Assembly (NCBI GenBank): GCA_017444735.1
Contig: JAFSWB010000086.1
Location: forward strand, 1-52,350
Source of the DNA: Clostridia bacterium
GTDB lineage: Bacteria > Bacillota > Clostridia > Oscillospirales > CAG-272
Direction of reading: 5' to 3'
Length of the DNA stretch: 52,350 nucleotides
A program made the translations under genes and the position numbers. The stretch's first letter is position 1. Every line of letters starts with the position of its first letter. This document shows positions 8,043 through 16,737 of the stretch, one piece after another. The notes beneath the pieces are model-generated. The model saw only the letters and a list, made by a program, of their open reading frames with translations, made no database searches and was not told the origin of the DNA.

Positions 8043-8277
8043 CAGCCGCGAGCTGATCCGGTCCGTCGGCCTCGACGTCGCCCGCCAGCTTTCCGAGATC
8101 GTCGGCGGCGGGATAGAGAACACCGACTTCAAGCTGCGCGACGTGACGGGGGCGCTCCGCGATCTCGGCGACGTCCTCGGCGTGAAGAACGCGGCGGACG
8201 CGGGTCACGCCGCCCCGGCGGAGAGCGGTCAGTTCGTGATCCGCCTCGAGGGGGTGAGCGAGGAATGGATGACGTGA
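8005..8277 (+). CDS. Putative small terminase subunit
   Basis: 90-residue protein placed immediately before the large terminase subunit, where DNA-recognising small subunits lie. It has a basic start (V-R-R-R-K-I), a predicted helical middle (V-G-L-D-V-A-R-Q-L-S-E-I) and a short beta-like end. GGGAGG precedes the ATG. It overlaps both neighbours, so translation is coupled. The assignment rests mostly on position and size; it could also be an unrelated small phage protein. Confidence 0.5.
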   Translation: MPTVRRRKISVDDSRELIRSVGLDVARQLSEIVGGGIENTDFKLRDVTGALRDLGDVLGVKNAADAGHAAPAESGQFVIRLEGVSEEWMT

Positions 8278-9707
8278 CCGTCCGCATCCCGATCCCGTCC
8301 GCGACGCAGAGGGAATTTCTCTCCGACCGGCACAAATACGTCGCGTTCGGAGGCGCGCGCGGCGGGGGCAAGTCGTGGGCGATCCGCGTCAAGGCGATCC
8401 TGATGGCGCTTCGGTATCCCGGCATCAAGGAGCTCGTCATCCGCCGCACCTTCCCGGAGCTGCGGATGAACCACATTACGCCGATCCGCGATCTTCTGCC
8501 CGACGCGATCTGCTCTTACAACGACAGCCACAAGGAGCTGACCCTGAAAAACGGCTCCCGCATCTTTTTCCGCTTCTGCGCGGGCGACGCGGACCTGCCG
8601 CTCTTCCAGGGGCTCGAGTGCGACGTCATGTTTATCGACGAGGCGACGCAGTTCTCGGAGCATCAGTTCAGGGTGCTGAAGGCGTGCGTTCGCGGCGTGA
8701 ACCCGTTTCCGAAGCGGCTATACCTCTCCTGCAATCCGGGCGGGCAGGGGCACGCGTGGGTCAAGCGCCTCTTCGTCGACAGGCGGTTCGAGGGCGCGGA
8801 GAGACCGGAGGAATACTCGTTCATCCAGTCGCGCGTCTGGGACAACAAAATGCTGATGAGATATCAGCCCGACTACGTGACGCAGCTCGAGACGCTCGAT
8901 CCGAAGCACCGCGCCGCGTGGCTCGACGGGGACTGGAACATCTTCGAGGGCGTCTTCTTCGAGGAGTTCCGCGACGACCCCGACCACTACCTCGACCGCC
9001 GCTTCACGCACGTGATCGAGCCGTTCGAGATACCGGACGGATGGCGGATCTACCGCTCGTTCGACTGGGGCTATTCGCGTCCGTTCTCATGCGGCTGGTG
9101 GGCGGTCGACGAGGGCGGCACGGCTTACCGGATCCACGAGTTCTACGGCTGTACCGGAACGCCGAACGAGGGGCTGAAATGGGACCCCGACCGCGTTTTT
9201 TCGCGCATCCGCGAGATCGAGGATTCCCACCGGTGGCTTCGCGGCCGTCAGATCACGGGGGTCGCCGATCCGGCGATCTGGTCGGCGGGGACCGGCGTCT
9301 CCGTCGAGGAGACCGCCGCCCGCCACGGCGTATATTTCACGCGCGGGGACAATTCGCGTCTTCCGGGATGGTATGAGATGCGCTCGCGCCTCGCTTTCCG
9401 CGAGGACGGGCGGCCGAAGCTCTACGTCTTCCGCGGCTGCCGTGCGTTCATCCGCACGATCCCGACGCTCGTATACGACGACGAGCGCGTCGAGGACCTT
9501 GATTCGGACGGAGAGGACCACGTTGCGGACGAGACCCGCTATTTCTGTATGGCTCGCCTGCTCCCGCCGTCGCCCGGCCGCGAGGCGCTCCCGCTTTACC
9601 GCGGGGCGCACGCGCTCGACCTTGACCCGCGGAGCTGCTTTTCCCACGGGATACCGGCAAGAGAAAGAGAAAAAGAAAGAATGGAGGTAATCAGTGAAAA
9701 TAGGTGA
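8265..9707 (+). CDS. Phage terminase large subunit
   Basis: 480-residue packaging motor that would pump DNA into the prohead and cut it. The ATPase half shows a Walker A loop G-G-A-R-G-G-G-K-S at 29-37 and Walker B V-M-F-I-D-E-A-T at 121-128 with Asp125-Glu126. The nuclease half shows R-S-F-D-W-G-Y-S at 263-270, where Asp266 is the expected first metal ligand, and a later G-V-A-D-P-A-I-W. Length and order are normal for an intact gene. It overlaps the end of the upstream gene by 13 bases. The portal gene begins within its last codons. Confidence 0.93.
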   Translation: MDDVTVRIPIPSATQREFLSDRHKYVAFGGARGGGKSWAIRVKAILMALRYPGIKELVIRRTFPELRMNHITPIRDLLPDAICSYNDSHKELTLKNGSRIFFRFCAGDADLPLFQGLECDVMFIDEATQFSEHQFRVLKACVRGVNPFPKRLYLSCNPGGQGHAWVKRLFVDRRFEGAERPEEYSFIQSRVWDNKMLMRYQPDYVTQLETLDPKHRAAWLDGDWNIFEGVFFEEFRDDPDHYLDRRFTHVIEPFEIPDGWRIYRSFDWGYSRPFSCGWWAVDEGGTAYRIHEFYGCTGTPNEGLKWDPDRVFSRIREIEDSHRWLRGRQITGVADPAIWSAGTGVSVEETAARHGVYFTRGDNSRLPGWYEMRSRLAFREDGRPKLYVFRGCRAFIRTIPTLVYDDERVEDLDSDGEDHVADETRYFCMARLLPPSPGREALPLYRGAHALDLDPRSCFSHGIPAREREKERMEVISENR

Positions 9708-11427
9708 TCTGTTTCATAAAAAGGAAGATAAAACCGACGTCTCCGATACCGAGAGGGTGCGGCGCGCCGCGCTCATCCTCGAAAAGTACAAGGCGGGGAA
9801 GGTGAACCTCGACCGGAGGATCGTGGAGAACGACCGCTGGTTCAGGATGCGCCACACGTCGGGCGGCGTAAAGGACAGCGCGCCGTCGCCGTCGTCGGGA
9901 TGGCTCTTCAACGCGATAGCGAACCGCCACGCCGACGTGATGGACAACTATCCCGCGCCCGTCATCCTCCCGCGCGAGGAGGACGACAGGGAGGAGGCGG
10001 AAACGCTCTCGAAGATCGTCCCCGTGATCCTCGACCGGTGCGACTTCGAGGAGGTCTACTCCGACGTACAGATGTACAAGCTCAAAACCGGGACGGGCGT
10101 TTACGGCGTCTTCTGGGACGGCGGCAAGGACGGCGGTCTCGGCGACGTCACGGTCAGAAAGATCGATCTTCTCAATCTCTTCTGGGAGCCGGGCGTCGAC
10201 GATATCGAGGACTCCGCGAATCTCTTTTACGTCGAGAGCGTTCCGAACGACCGCCTCGTCGCGGCGTATCCGATCCTGAAGGACAAGGTCGGGCGCGGCG
10301 GGCCGACGGTCATGCGGTATATCTACGACGACACCGTCGACGCGTCGGACAGAACGTGCGTCGTCGACTGGTACTATAAAAAGCGCGTCGGCGGGCGTAC
10401 CGTCGTCCACCTCTCAAAGTTTGCGCTCGACGTCCTTCTCTATTCGAGCGAGGACGATCCGGCGCTCTGCGAGCGCGGTTTTTACGATCACGGGCGGTAT
10501 CCGTTCGTCTTCGACACGCTCTACCGCGCGGAGGGGACCCCGGCGGGGTTCGGCTTCATCGACGTCGGCAAGGGGGCGCAGGACTTTATCGACCGCGGCG
10601 GGCAGGCGATCCTCGAAAATATGCTCGCCGGCGCGCGTCCCAGGTATTTCGAGCGCATCGACGGCTCGATCAACGAGGAGGAGTTCACCGATTTCACGAA
10701 GAACGTCGTCCACGTCTCGGGCAACCTCGGCGAGGACTCGGTGAGGCCGGTGACGCACTACCCGCTCTCGCCCGTTTATCTCGAGGTGCTCCGCGACAAG
10801 ATCGTCGAGCTGAAGGAGACGATGGGCAACCGCGACGTCAACTCCGGCGGAACGGTCTCTGGCGTCACGGCGGCGTCGGCGATAGCCGCGATGCAGGAGG
10901 CGGGCGCGAAGCTGACGCGCGACAACAACAAGGCGTCGTACCGCGCTTTCCGCCGCGTCGTGCTTCTGATAATCGAGCTGATAAGGCAGTTTTACGACAC
11001 GGAACGCCGCTTCCGCATAACGGGAGACGACGGCGCGCCCCTGTTTATCGGATATGAGAACGCGGGACTCGTCCCGCGCGATCAGGGCGACTTTTGCGGC
11101 GAAGCCCTCGGCGCCAGAACGCCGCTCTTCGACGTGAAGGTGACGGCTGAAAAAGCGTCGCCGTACTCAAAAATGGCGCAGAACGAGCTCGCTCTCGAGC
11201 TTTACAAATACGGACTCTTCTCGCCCGCCGCCGCTCCCGCCGCGCTTATGTGCCTCGAGATGATGGATATCGACAACAAGGAGCGGATAATGGAGCGGAT
11301 CGCAAAAAACGCGGGCGCCGACGAGATAAGGATACCGGAAAAGATCGCCCCCTCCGATTTATCGGGCGGGGAGTCTGCTGTGACCGCCGCCGCGAGAAAG
11401 CGGACGGCGATGATGACGGAGGTGTGA
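9694..11427 (+). CDS. Phage portal protein
   Basis: 577-residue protein that would form the dodecameric ring through which DNA enters and leaves the capsid. It follows the terminase, has a mixed alpha/beta core with a W-R/F-R-M start region and a conserved G-T-G-V-Y-G-V-F-W-D pattern near residue 131, and precedes scaffold and capsid. It starts with GTG after GGAGGTAA, overlapping the terminase stop by 14 bases. Its alanine-rich, charged C-terminal end is typical of portal tails. No break was seen. Confidence 0.85.
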   Translation: MKIGDLFHKKEDKTDVSDTERVRRAALILEKYKAGKVNLDRRIVENDRWFRMRHTSGGVKDSAPSPSSGWLFNAIANRHADVMDNYPAPVILPREEDDREEAETLSKIVPVILDRCDFEEVYSDVQMYKLKTGTGVYGVFWDGGKDGGLGDVTVRKIDLLNLFWEPGVDDIEDSANLFYVESVPNDRLVAAYPILKDKVGRGGPTVMRYIYDDTVDASDRTCVVDWYYKKRVGGRTVVHLSKFALDVLLYSSEDDPALCERGFYDHGRYPFVFDTLYRAEGTPAGFGFIDVGKGAQDFIDRGGQAILENMLAGARPRYFERIDGSINEEEFTDFTKNVVHVSGNLGEDSVRPVTHYPLSPVYLEVLRDKIVELKETMGNRDVNSGGTVSGVTAASAIAAMQEAGAKLTRDNNKASYRAFRRVVLLIIELIRQFYDTERRFRITGDDGAPLFIGYENAGLVPRDQGDFCGEALGARTPLFDVKVTAEKASPYSKMAQNELALELYKYGLFSPAAAPAALMCLEMMDIDNKERIMERIAKNAGADEIRIPEKIAPSDLSGGESAVTAAARKRTAMMTEV

Positions 11428-11428
11428 T

Positions 11429-12196
11429 ATGAACGAGGAAACCGTAAAAACCGAAGAAGTTAAAAGCGATCCCGCCGTCGCTGCGGCGGGAGATAATATC
11501 CCGGACGCTACCGGGAATACGGCGGATACCGGGGAGAACGCCGCCCCCGCGGGGACCGCGCCCGAAACGGCGGATCCCGAGAAGTTTGAGTCGCTGATAG
11601 AAGGCCCGTACCGGGACCTTTACCGCTCGCGCGTCAGCGCGATAGTGAAGGAGAGGCTGAAATCGGCGAAGGAGACGGTCGGGAAATACGAAAAGCTCGC
11701 GCCGGTGATCGAAACGCTCGCCGTCAAATACGGAGTCGAGAGCGGCGACACGGACGGCCTCGTCAGAGCGATAGCCGACGAGGGGAAGGCGACCGCCGAA
11801 AAGGCGGCGGAGGACGAGAAACTCGGCGTCGGGGAGATCGTCGCACGGTGGAGCGAGGAAGCGGAAGCGGCAAAAGCGCATTTTCCGTCCCTTGACCTCT
11901 CCGCCGAGCTCTCCGATCCCGTTTTCGCCTCGCTTCTGCTCTCCGGAGCCGACGTCGAGCGCGCGTACGTCGCGACGCACGCCGACGAGATCATTCCCGC
12001 CGCGATGCGGTACGCCGTAAAGGAGGCGGGGAGAAAGATCTCCGCCCGCGTCGCGGAAAACGGCACGCGTCCCGCGGAGAGCGGGGCGACCCGGGCGGGA
12101 TCGACGCTTCCGGTGAGCGACGTCCGCGCTCTCACCCGCCGTCAGCGGCAGGAGATAATCCGCCGCGTCGGCATGGGCGAAACGATAAGATTTTAA
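11429..12196 (+). CDS. Capsid scaffolding protein
   Basis: 255-residue acidic, Ala/Glu-rich protein between portal and capsid, the normal place of a scaffold that guides prohead assembly. Residues 1-55 are disordered and acidic. A long helical part follows (K-E-R-L-K-S-A-K-E-T-V-G-K-Y-E-K). The end is basic: L-T-R-R-Q-R-Q-E-I-I-R-R-V-G-M-G-E-T-I-R-F, a pattern I recognise at the C-terminus of scaffold-like proteins in Firmicutes phages and likely to bind the coat. GGAGGTG within the end of the portal gene serves as its ribosome-binding site. Confidence 0.75.
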   Translation: MNEETVKTEEVKSDPAVAAAGDNIPDATGNTADTGENAAPAGTAPETADPEKFESLIEGPYRDLYRSRVSAIVKERLKSAKETVGKYEKLAPVIETLAVKYGVESGDTDGLVRAIADEGKATAEKAAEDEKLGVGEIVARWSEEAEAAKAHFPSLDLSAELSDPVFASLLLSGADVERAYVATHADEIIPAAMRYAVKEAGRKISARVAENGTRPAESGATRAGSTLPVSDVRALTRRQRQEIIRRVGMGETIRF

Positions 12197-12255
12197 TGCG
12201 TGATCCGAAACGCGGAAATCCCGGTAAACACAAGATCTGAAAGGAGAAAAACACA

Positions 12256-13488
12256 ATGAGCATTGAAAACAACCACGTTAACGTAACGACCGACGTCTCC
12301 CCGAACGACCTTTCGGCGGAGATGAAGACGTTCTACGACATGGCGCTGATCGACGAGGCGACTCCCGCGCTCGTTCACGATCAGTTCGGTCAGAAGAGAC
12401 CGATCCCGAAGGGAAGCGGGAAGACGATCGAATTCAGAAAGTTCTCGGCTCTCCCCAAGGCGACCGCGCCCCTCACCGAGGGCGTGACCCCCGACGGACA
12501 GCGTCTTTCCGTCAGCACGGTGACTGCGACGGTCAACCAGTACGGCGACTACGTCACCCAGTCCGATATGCTTGAGCTCACCGCGCTCGACAACACGATC
12601 ATCGAGGCGACGAAGCTGCTCGGCAGACAGGCCGGCGTGACGCTCGACACGATCACCCGCAACGCGCTCGTCGCGGGCACGAACGTGACGTACTGCCCGA
12701 AGCTCTCCGGGGCGACGGAGACCGCCGTCACCTCGCGCGCCGCGCTCGACAATACGGCGAAGCTGACGGTCGACGTGATCGGACAGGTCGTCGCGAAGCT
12801 CCGCGCGCAGAACGCGCCCACCATCGACGGCGACTACGTCGCGGTCATTCACCCGTACGTCGCGTACGACCTGATGCGCGACTCCGAGTGGATCGACGCC
12901 CACAAGTACGCCGACCCCGACTCCCTCTTCCGCGGTGAGATCGGCAAGATCGGCGGCGTCAGATTCGTCGGAACGAACGAGGCGAAGGTCGTCCGCGGCG
13001 AGGATCTCGCCTCCGACTCCCGCACCCTCGCCGTAAACGGCGCGATCACGGCGAACACCCAGAAGACGATCACCTTCGACGGCGGGACCGTCGCGGAACA
13101 CGCTCTGAAGGGCAAGAGGATCGTCGTGGACGGCGTGACCTACGCGGTCGACGACAACACCGCGACCGTCATCACCGTCGATTCCGACGATAAGCTCCCG
13201 GCGATCTCGGACAACACCGTGATCTACCCCGAGGGCAACAGCGCTGGCGGCGCGGTCTTCTGCACGCTCGTCATCGGTCAGGGCGCTTACGGCGTCACCG
13301 AGATCGAGGGCGGAGGCCTTGAAACGATCGTCAAGCAGAAGGGTTCCGCCGGAACCGCCGACCCGCTCGATCAGAGATCGTCCGTCGGCTGGAAGGCGGT
13401 CAAGTGCGCCGAGCTGCTCATTCCTCAGTATCTCGTGAGGATCGAGTCCTGCTCGCCGAGATTCTCGGATTCGACGCCGGGCAACTGA
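12256..13488 (+). CDS. N4-gp56 family major capsid protein
   Basis: 410-residue coat protein with the HK97-type fold predicted for the N4-gp56 family. The N-terminus holds the family's recognisable blocks: M-K-T-F-Y-D-M-A-L-I-D-E-A, Q-K-R-P-I-P-K-G-S-G-K-T-I-E-F-R-K-F, then L-T-E-G-V-T-P-D-G and Q-Y-G-D-Y-V-T-Q-S-D. An insertion around residues 265-315 (beta-rich, V-D-G-V-T-Y-A-V-D-D-N) is likely a surface domain. AAGGAG precedes the ATG. Codons are the cleanest in the block, fitting high expression, and a strong stem-loop follows the gene. Confidence 0.92.
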   Translation: MSIENNHVNVTTDVSPNDLSAEMKTFYDMALIDEATPALVHDQFGQKRPIPKGSGKTIEFRKFSALPKATAPLTEGVTPDGQRLSVSTVTATVNQYGDYVTQSDMLELTALDNTIIEATKLLGRQAGVTLDTITRNALVAGTNVTYCPKLSGATETAVTSRAALDNTAKLTVDVIGQVVAKLRAQNAPTIDGDYVAVIHPYVAYDLMRDSEWIDAHKYADPDSLFRGEIGKIGGVRFVGTNEAKVVRGEDLASDSRTLAVNGAITANTQKTITFDGGTVAEHALKGKRIVVDGVTYAVDDNTATVITVDSDDKLPAISDNTVIYPEGNSAGGAVFCTLVIGQGAYGVTEIEGGGLETIVKQKGSAGTADPLDQRSSVGWKAVKCAELLIPQYLVRIESCSPRFSDSTPGN

Positions 13489-13508
13489 CGTCTGAAAGAC
13501 GACAAATC

Positions 13509-13533
13509 GGGGGCTGCCCTGAGGGCGGCCCCC
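13509..13533 (+). promoter_or_regulatory. Stem-loop after capsid gene, no T-run
   Basis: GGGGGCTGCCC and GGGCGGCCCCC pair over 11 positions (one G-U) around the loop TGA. There is no T-run, and the next ribosome-binding site follows within about 10 bases. It probably protects the capsid message from 3' decay or partly reduces transcription of downstream tail genes. Confidence 0.6.
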
Positions 13534-13552
13534 GCCACGAAAGGAGATTATT

Positions 13553-13759
13553 ATGGCTAAAACGAAAGAAGAGCGCCGCGTGACGGTGCGCCTTCCGAGA
13601 TCGAAGGAGGGCGACGTTTTCGTATCCGTCAACGAGAGAACATGGCTCCTCAAAAGAGGGGTCGCCGTTACCGTACCCGCCTGCGTAGCAGAGGTCCTCA
13701 GGACCGCGGAGCGCGCGGAGGAGGAGGCCGCCGTCTTCGAAGAGGCGGCAAGACGTTGA
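13553..13759 (+). CDS. Small phage protein next to capsid gene
   Basis: 68-residue charged protein, basic at the start and acidic at the end. It reads V-T-V-R-L-P-R, then D-V-F-V-S-V-N-E-R-T-W-L-L-K-R-G, which suggests a small beta-sheet, followed by a helical tail of Glu and Ala. AAGGAG precedes the ATG. Small proteins with this V-N-x-x-x-W-L-I-K-R-G pattern often follow N4-gp56 capsid genes in gut Firmicutes phages, possibly as a capsid-linked or head-completion protein. Function not established. Its stop overlaps the next start as TTGA. Confidence 0.65.
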   Translation: MAKTKEERRVTVRLPRSKEGDVFVSVNERTWLLKRGVAVTVPACVAEVLRTAERAEEEAAVFEEAARR

Positions 13760-14097
13760 CAGCCCGCGAGGCGGTCGCACGCGTCGATTCTCTTCACCCG
13801 AATACGTTTTCCGAGGAGGAAAAGCTCCGCTGGGTCGAAACGGTCGAGAACGCGATAAAGCTCGAGATCATCTCGACGCACGAGCCGGGCGACCCGCCGG
13901 GGGACGGAGAGCTTTCGGCTCCCTCCCCGTACGACGATCTGTACGTTCTCTGGCTCGACGCGTGCATCGACGCGAGAAACGGAGAATTCGACGCGTACGC
14001 GAATTCGAGGGTGATGTTCAATTCAGCTTATTCGGCATTTGCCGATTATATCAACAGAACGCGCGCTCCCAAGAGAGCGTCGCCGAAATTCGAGTGA
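13756..14097 (+). CDS. Putative head-tail connector protein
   Basis: 113-residue protein with the helical pattern of gp6-type adaptors in Firmicutes phages: T-A-R-E-A-V-A-R-V-D-S-L-H-P-N at the start, then E-E-K-L-R-W-V-E-T-V-E and P-Y-D-D-L-Y-V-L-W-L-D-A-C-I-D-A-R-N-G-E-F-D-A-Y. It would seal the portal and join it to the tail. The TTG start at 13756 overlaps the upstream stop codon; a start 114 bases earlier would run inside the previous gene and add an arginine-rich, frame-shadow segment, so the short form is preferred. Confidence 0.75.
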   Translation: MTAREAVARVDSLHPNTFSEEEKLRWVETVENAIKLEIISTHEPGDPPGDGELSAPSPYDDLYVLWLDACIDARNGEFDAYANSRVMFNSAYSAFADYINRTRAPKRASPKFE

Positions 14098-14106
14098 GGT
14101 GACAGG

Positions 14107-15906
14107 ATGAAATTACCCGTTCAGAGAGCGCTGACGCGCGCGCGAAAAACGGTCGCCGTCTTCGGCGGGATCGACCGGCGCCCCGTGATACGCGAGGGCG
14201 AGTGGCGCGATATGAAAAATATGACGGGCGAGCGGTTTCCGACCGCGTCCGTCCGGAGAAAAAGAGGGAAAGTCGCCGTTCCCGGGACGGGCGCCCTGAC
14301 GGGTCTTTCGTCCTATTCGGGCGCGCCGGTCACGACTCGCGGCTCATCCGTCACCGTCGGCGGCGTGACCGTCGATATGGGGCTCACTTCCGGGCTCAAG
14401 GATATCGTGATATCGGGCGCGTTCCTCTTCGTCTTTCCCGACAGAAAGTATCTCAATCTTGCGACTCTTTCGGGAACGCCGGAGACGGGCTCCCTCGACG
14501 GTGAGACGGTGATAATGTCGGAGGAGACGGAGCCGGAGAGGACGGACGTGCGCCGCGAGACGCTTCTTTACGCGTCGCCGTGCGACGAAACGGGAGCCGT
14601 CATGACTTTTTCACGCTCCGTCTCGACGCCGCAGGACCCCGAAAACGGCGCGTACTGGTACGATCTCGGAACGAAGCCCGGCGCGCTCAAGCAGTACCGC
14701 GCCGATACGGCGACGTGGGCGCTCTGCGAGCCGCTTGTCAAACTGTCGTTCACCGGCGATCCGCTCGGGCTTCCGTTTGCGGCGGGCGAGACGGTATTCG
14801 TCGATTTCAACGTTACGCGGACGCAGGGCGGGACGGACGGGTCTCTGAAATCCGGCTATTACCGGCTCGAGAAGGTCGGCGAGAGCTGTTTCGTCATAAA
14901 AGCGCCGTTCGTAAACCGTCTTTACGACGGGTTTACCGTCACCCTTTCCCGGAGGATACCTCAGATGGATTTCGTTACGGAGGCGGGCAACCGCCTCTGG
15001 GGCTGCAGGCACTCGACGGAGAACGGCGTCACGGTCAACGAGATCTACGCCTCGGCGCTCGGCGATTTCACGGCGTGGAACACGTTCGAGGGGATCTCAA
15101 CCGATTCCTACGCCGCGTCCGTAGGGACGGACGGACCGTTCACCGGCGCGGCGACGTTCCGCGGTCAGCCCGTCTTCTTCAAGGAGAGGGCGATCCATCG
15201 CGTGATGGGCGCGTCCCCGTCGACGTTCCGCGTAGTGACGGCGGCCGCTCCCGGCGCGGCGCGCTTCTCCCACGCGTCGATCGCCGCCGTCGGCTCTTAT
15301 CTGTACTACAATTCTCCGGACGGCGTCGCGCGTTATTCGGGATCGTCCGCGGAGATCGTCTCGCGTCCGCTCGGAGAGGGCTTTCTCGGCGACGCGGCGG
15401 GCGGAGAAGCGGCTGACAAATACATCGTCCGCCTCTCGGGAGCGAACCCGGGGATCTACGTTTTCGATCCCGCGAGAAAGACGTGGCACCGGGAGGACGG
15501 AGCGTCCGCGGTCAGATTCTGCCGGGCGGGAAAAGAGACGTATTTCTTCGGAGAGGGAGACGAGTACCTGACGTCGGTCGGCGGGACGGGGACGGCTGAA
15601 CCGGCCGTTCCGTGGTCGTGCGAGACGGGCGAGCTTTCGCTCGGGACGGTGGGGCGGAAATTCGTATCCCGGCTTACCGTGCGTATGAAGATGGAGCCGC
15701 TCGCCCGCGCCTCGTTCTTCATCGAGTACGACGGCGTGCCCGAGTGGGTCCCCGCGGGGACCGTCTCGGCGACCCGTATCGGCTCCTTCTCCCTGCCGAT
15801 CAGACTTCGCCGGTGCGACACGTTCCGCCTTCGCGCCGAGGGAGAGGGAGACTGCATGATTTATTCGGTCACAAGGACCGAGAAGGAGGGAAGCGAACGT
15901 GATTGA
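14107..15906 (+). CDS. Phage tail or head-completion structural protein
   Basis: 599-residue protein, beta-rich throughout, in the position of the first tail protein. It begins with V-F-G-G-I-D-R-R-P-V-I-R-E-G-E-W-R-D-M-K-N-M-T, a start I associate with structural proteins of Firmicutes phages that follow the connector. Repeated short beta patterns with W and Y (for example A-W-N-T-F-E-G-I and Y-Y-N-S-P-D-G-V-A-R-Y) suggest a propeller-like middle. A large structural protein here, with no tail-tube or tape-measure gene after it, fits a short podovirus-like tail. The exact role is inferred from position. Confidence 0.65.
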   Translation: MKLPVQRALTRARKTVAVFGGIDRRPVIREGEWRDMKNMTGERFPTASVRRKRGKVAVPGTGALTGLSSYSGAPVTTRGSSVTVGGVTVDMGLTSGLKDIVISGAFLFVFPDRKYLNLATLSGTPETGSLDGETVIMSEETEPERTDVRRETLLYASPCDETGAVMTFSRSVSTPQDPENGAYWYDLGTKPGALKQYRADTATWALCEPLVKLSFTGDPLGLPFAAGETVFVDFNVTRTQGGTDGSLKSGYYRLEKVGESCFVIKAPFVNRLYDGFTVTLSRRIPQMDFVTEAGNRLWGCRHSTENGVTVNEIYASALGDFTAWNTFEGISTDSYAASVGTDGPFTGAATFRGQPVFFKERAIHRVMGASPSTFRVVTAAAPGAARFSHASIAAVGSYLYYNSPDGVARYSGSSAEIVSRPLGEGFLGDAAGGEAADKYIVRLSGANPGIYVFDPARKTWHREDGASAVRFCRAGKETYFFGEGDEYLTSVGGTGTAEPAVPWSCETGELSLGTVGRKFVSRLTVRMKMEPLARASFFIEYDGVPEWVPAGTVSATRIGSFSLPIRLRRCDTFRLRAEGEGDCMIYSVTRTEKEGSERD

Positions 15907-16054
15907 AATAGAAAAGCCGCGTTTTGAGACGGATACCGCGGACGAGCGCGTCATCGAACTGAAGATGTACCTTGACGAGCTTGCCGACGAGCTGAATTAT
16001 CTGATCGACGTTTTTGCCGCCGCCGTCCGCGGCGACGGAAGATACGAAGGGTAG
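15899..16054 (+). CDS. 51-residue phage protein, predicted helical
   Basis: Short gene starting with GTG directly after AAGGAGGG, a near-perfect ribosome-binding site, and overlapping the previous stop by 8 bases. It reads M-I-E-I-E-K-P-R-F-E-T-D, then a helical run E-L-K-M-Y-L-D-E-L-A-D-E-L-N-Y-L-I-D-V-F with heptad-like leucines. Probably a small tail-associated or chaperone-like protein. Codon use and spacing match its neighbours, so it is very likely translated despite its size. Confidence 0.7.
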   Translation: MIEIEKPRFETDTADERVIELKMYLDELADELNYLIDVFAAAVRGDGRYEG

Positions 16055-16066
16055 AAAGGAGATCAT

Positions 16067-16729
16067 ATGGCAAAGAAAAACGAAGACGGAGCCGTCGTGT
16101 CCGAAGAACTTCTCGGAAAGCTTCTCGGAGGCGAGTCGTTCAGATACGACCCGGACGGCGACGAAATCTGGAAGAAATACAAGGATAAATACGAACGCGA
16201 GGGCCGCCTCGCCATGAAGGACACGATCGGACGCGCGTTGGCTCTCACCGGCGGTTACGGCAACACGTACGCCGTTACGGCGGGTCAGGAGGCGTACGAT
16301 AATTACGCCTCAAAGCTCGCGGGGCAGATCCCCGAGCTCTACCGCCTCGCTCTCGAACGCTACCGCCTCGACAGGGACGGTATAAAGGACGCTTATTCGC
16401 TCCTTTACTCACGGGAGAAGGACGCGAAAAGTGAAGAAAGCGCCCTCCGCCGCGAGGCGCGCGAGGAGGCGAAGGACAAGGCGGAGATCGAGCTCAAAAA
16501 GAGAAGCGCCGATCTCGCCGAACGGCGCGCCGCGAACGAGCACAGCGAGGCGGAGGCGAAGATCGCCGCCGACAGCGCGTACAAGGGAGGAACGGTCAGC
16601 GCGAAGGAGCGCGGCGACTTTCTCAACTATCTGCTCGGGATAGCGAAGCTCTTTTCCTCGTCGGGTCTCACCGCCGAGGGCGCCGACGAGATAAGACGGA
16701 TCCTGGCGCTTGCCGGGAACGGAAAGTGA
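16067..16729 (+). CDS. Phage structural protein, helical, possible ejection protein
   Basis: 220-residue protein. The N-terminal half has the pattern F-R-Y-D-P-D-G-D-E-I-W-K-K-Y, then A-M-K-D-T-I-G-R-A-L-A-L-T-G-G-Y-G-N-T-Y-A and I-P-E-L-Y-R-L-A-L-E-R-Y, which I recognise from unnamed proteins in short-tailed Firmicutes phages. The second half is a long charged helix (K-D-A-K-S-E-E-S-A-L-R-R-E-A-R-E-E-A-K-D-K) and a small hydrophobic end. An internal or ejected virion protein that helps DNA cross the cell wall would fit both its position and its shape; this is inference. Confidence 0.6.
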   Translation: MAKKNEDGAVVSEELLGKLLGGESFRYDPDGDEIWKKYKDKYEREGRLAMKDTIGRALALTGGYGNTYAVTAGQEAYDNYASKLAGQIPELYRLALERYRLDRDGIKDAYSLLYSREKDAKSEESALRREAREEAKDKAEIELKKRSADLAERRAANEHSEAEAKIAADSAYKGGTVSAKERGDFLNYLLGIAKLFSSSGLTAEGADEIRRILALAGNGK

Positions 16730-16737
16730 GGCGGCCG

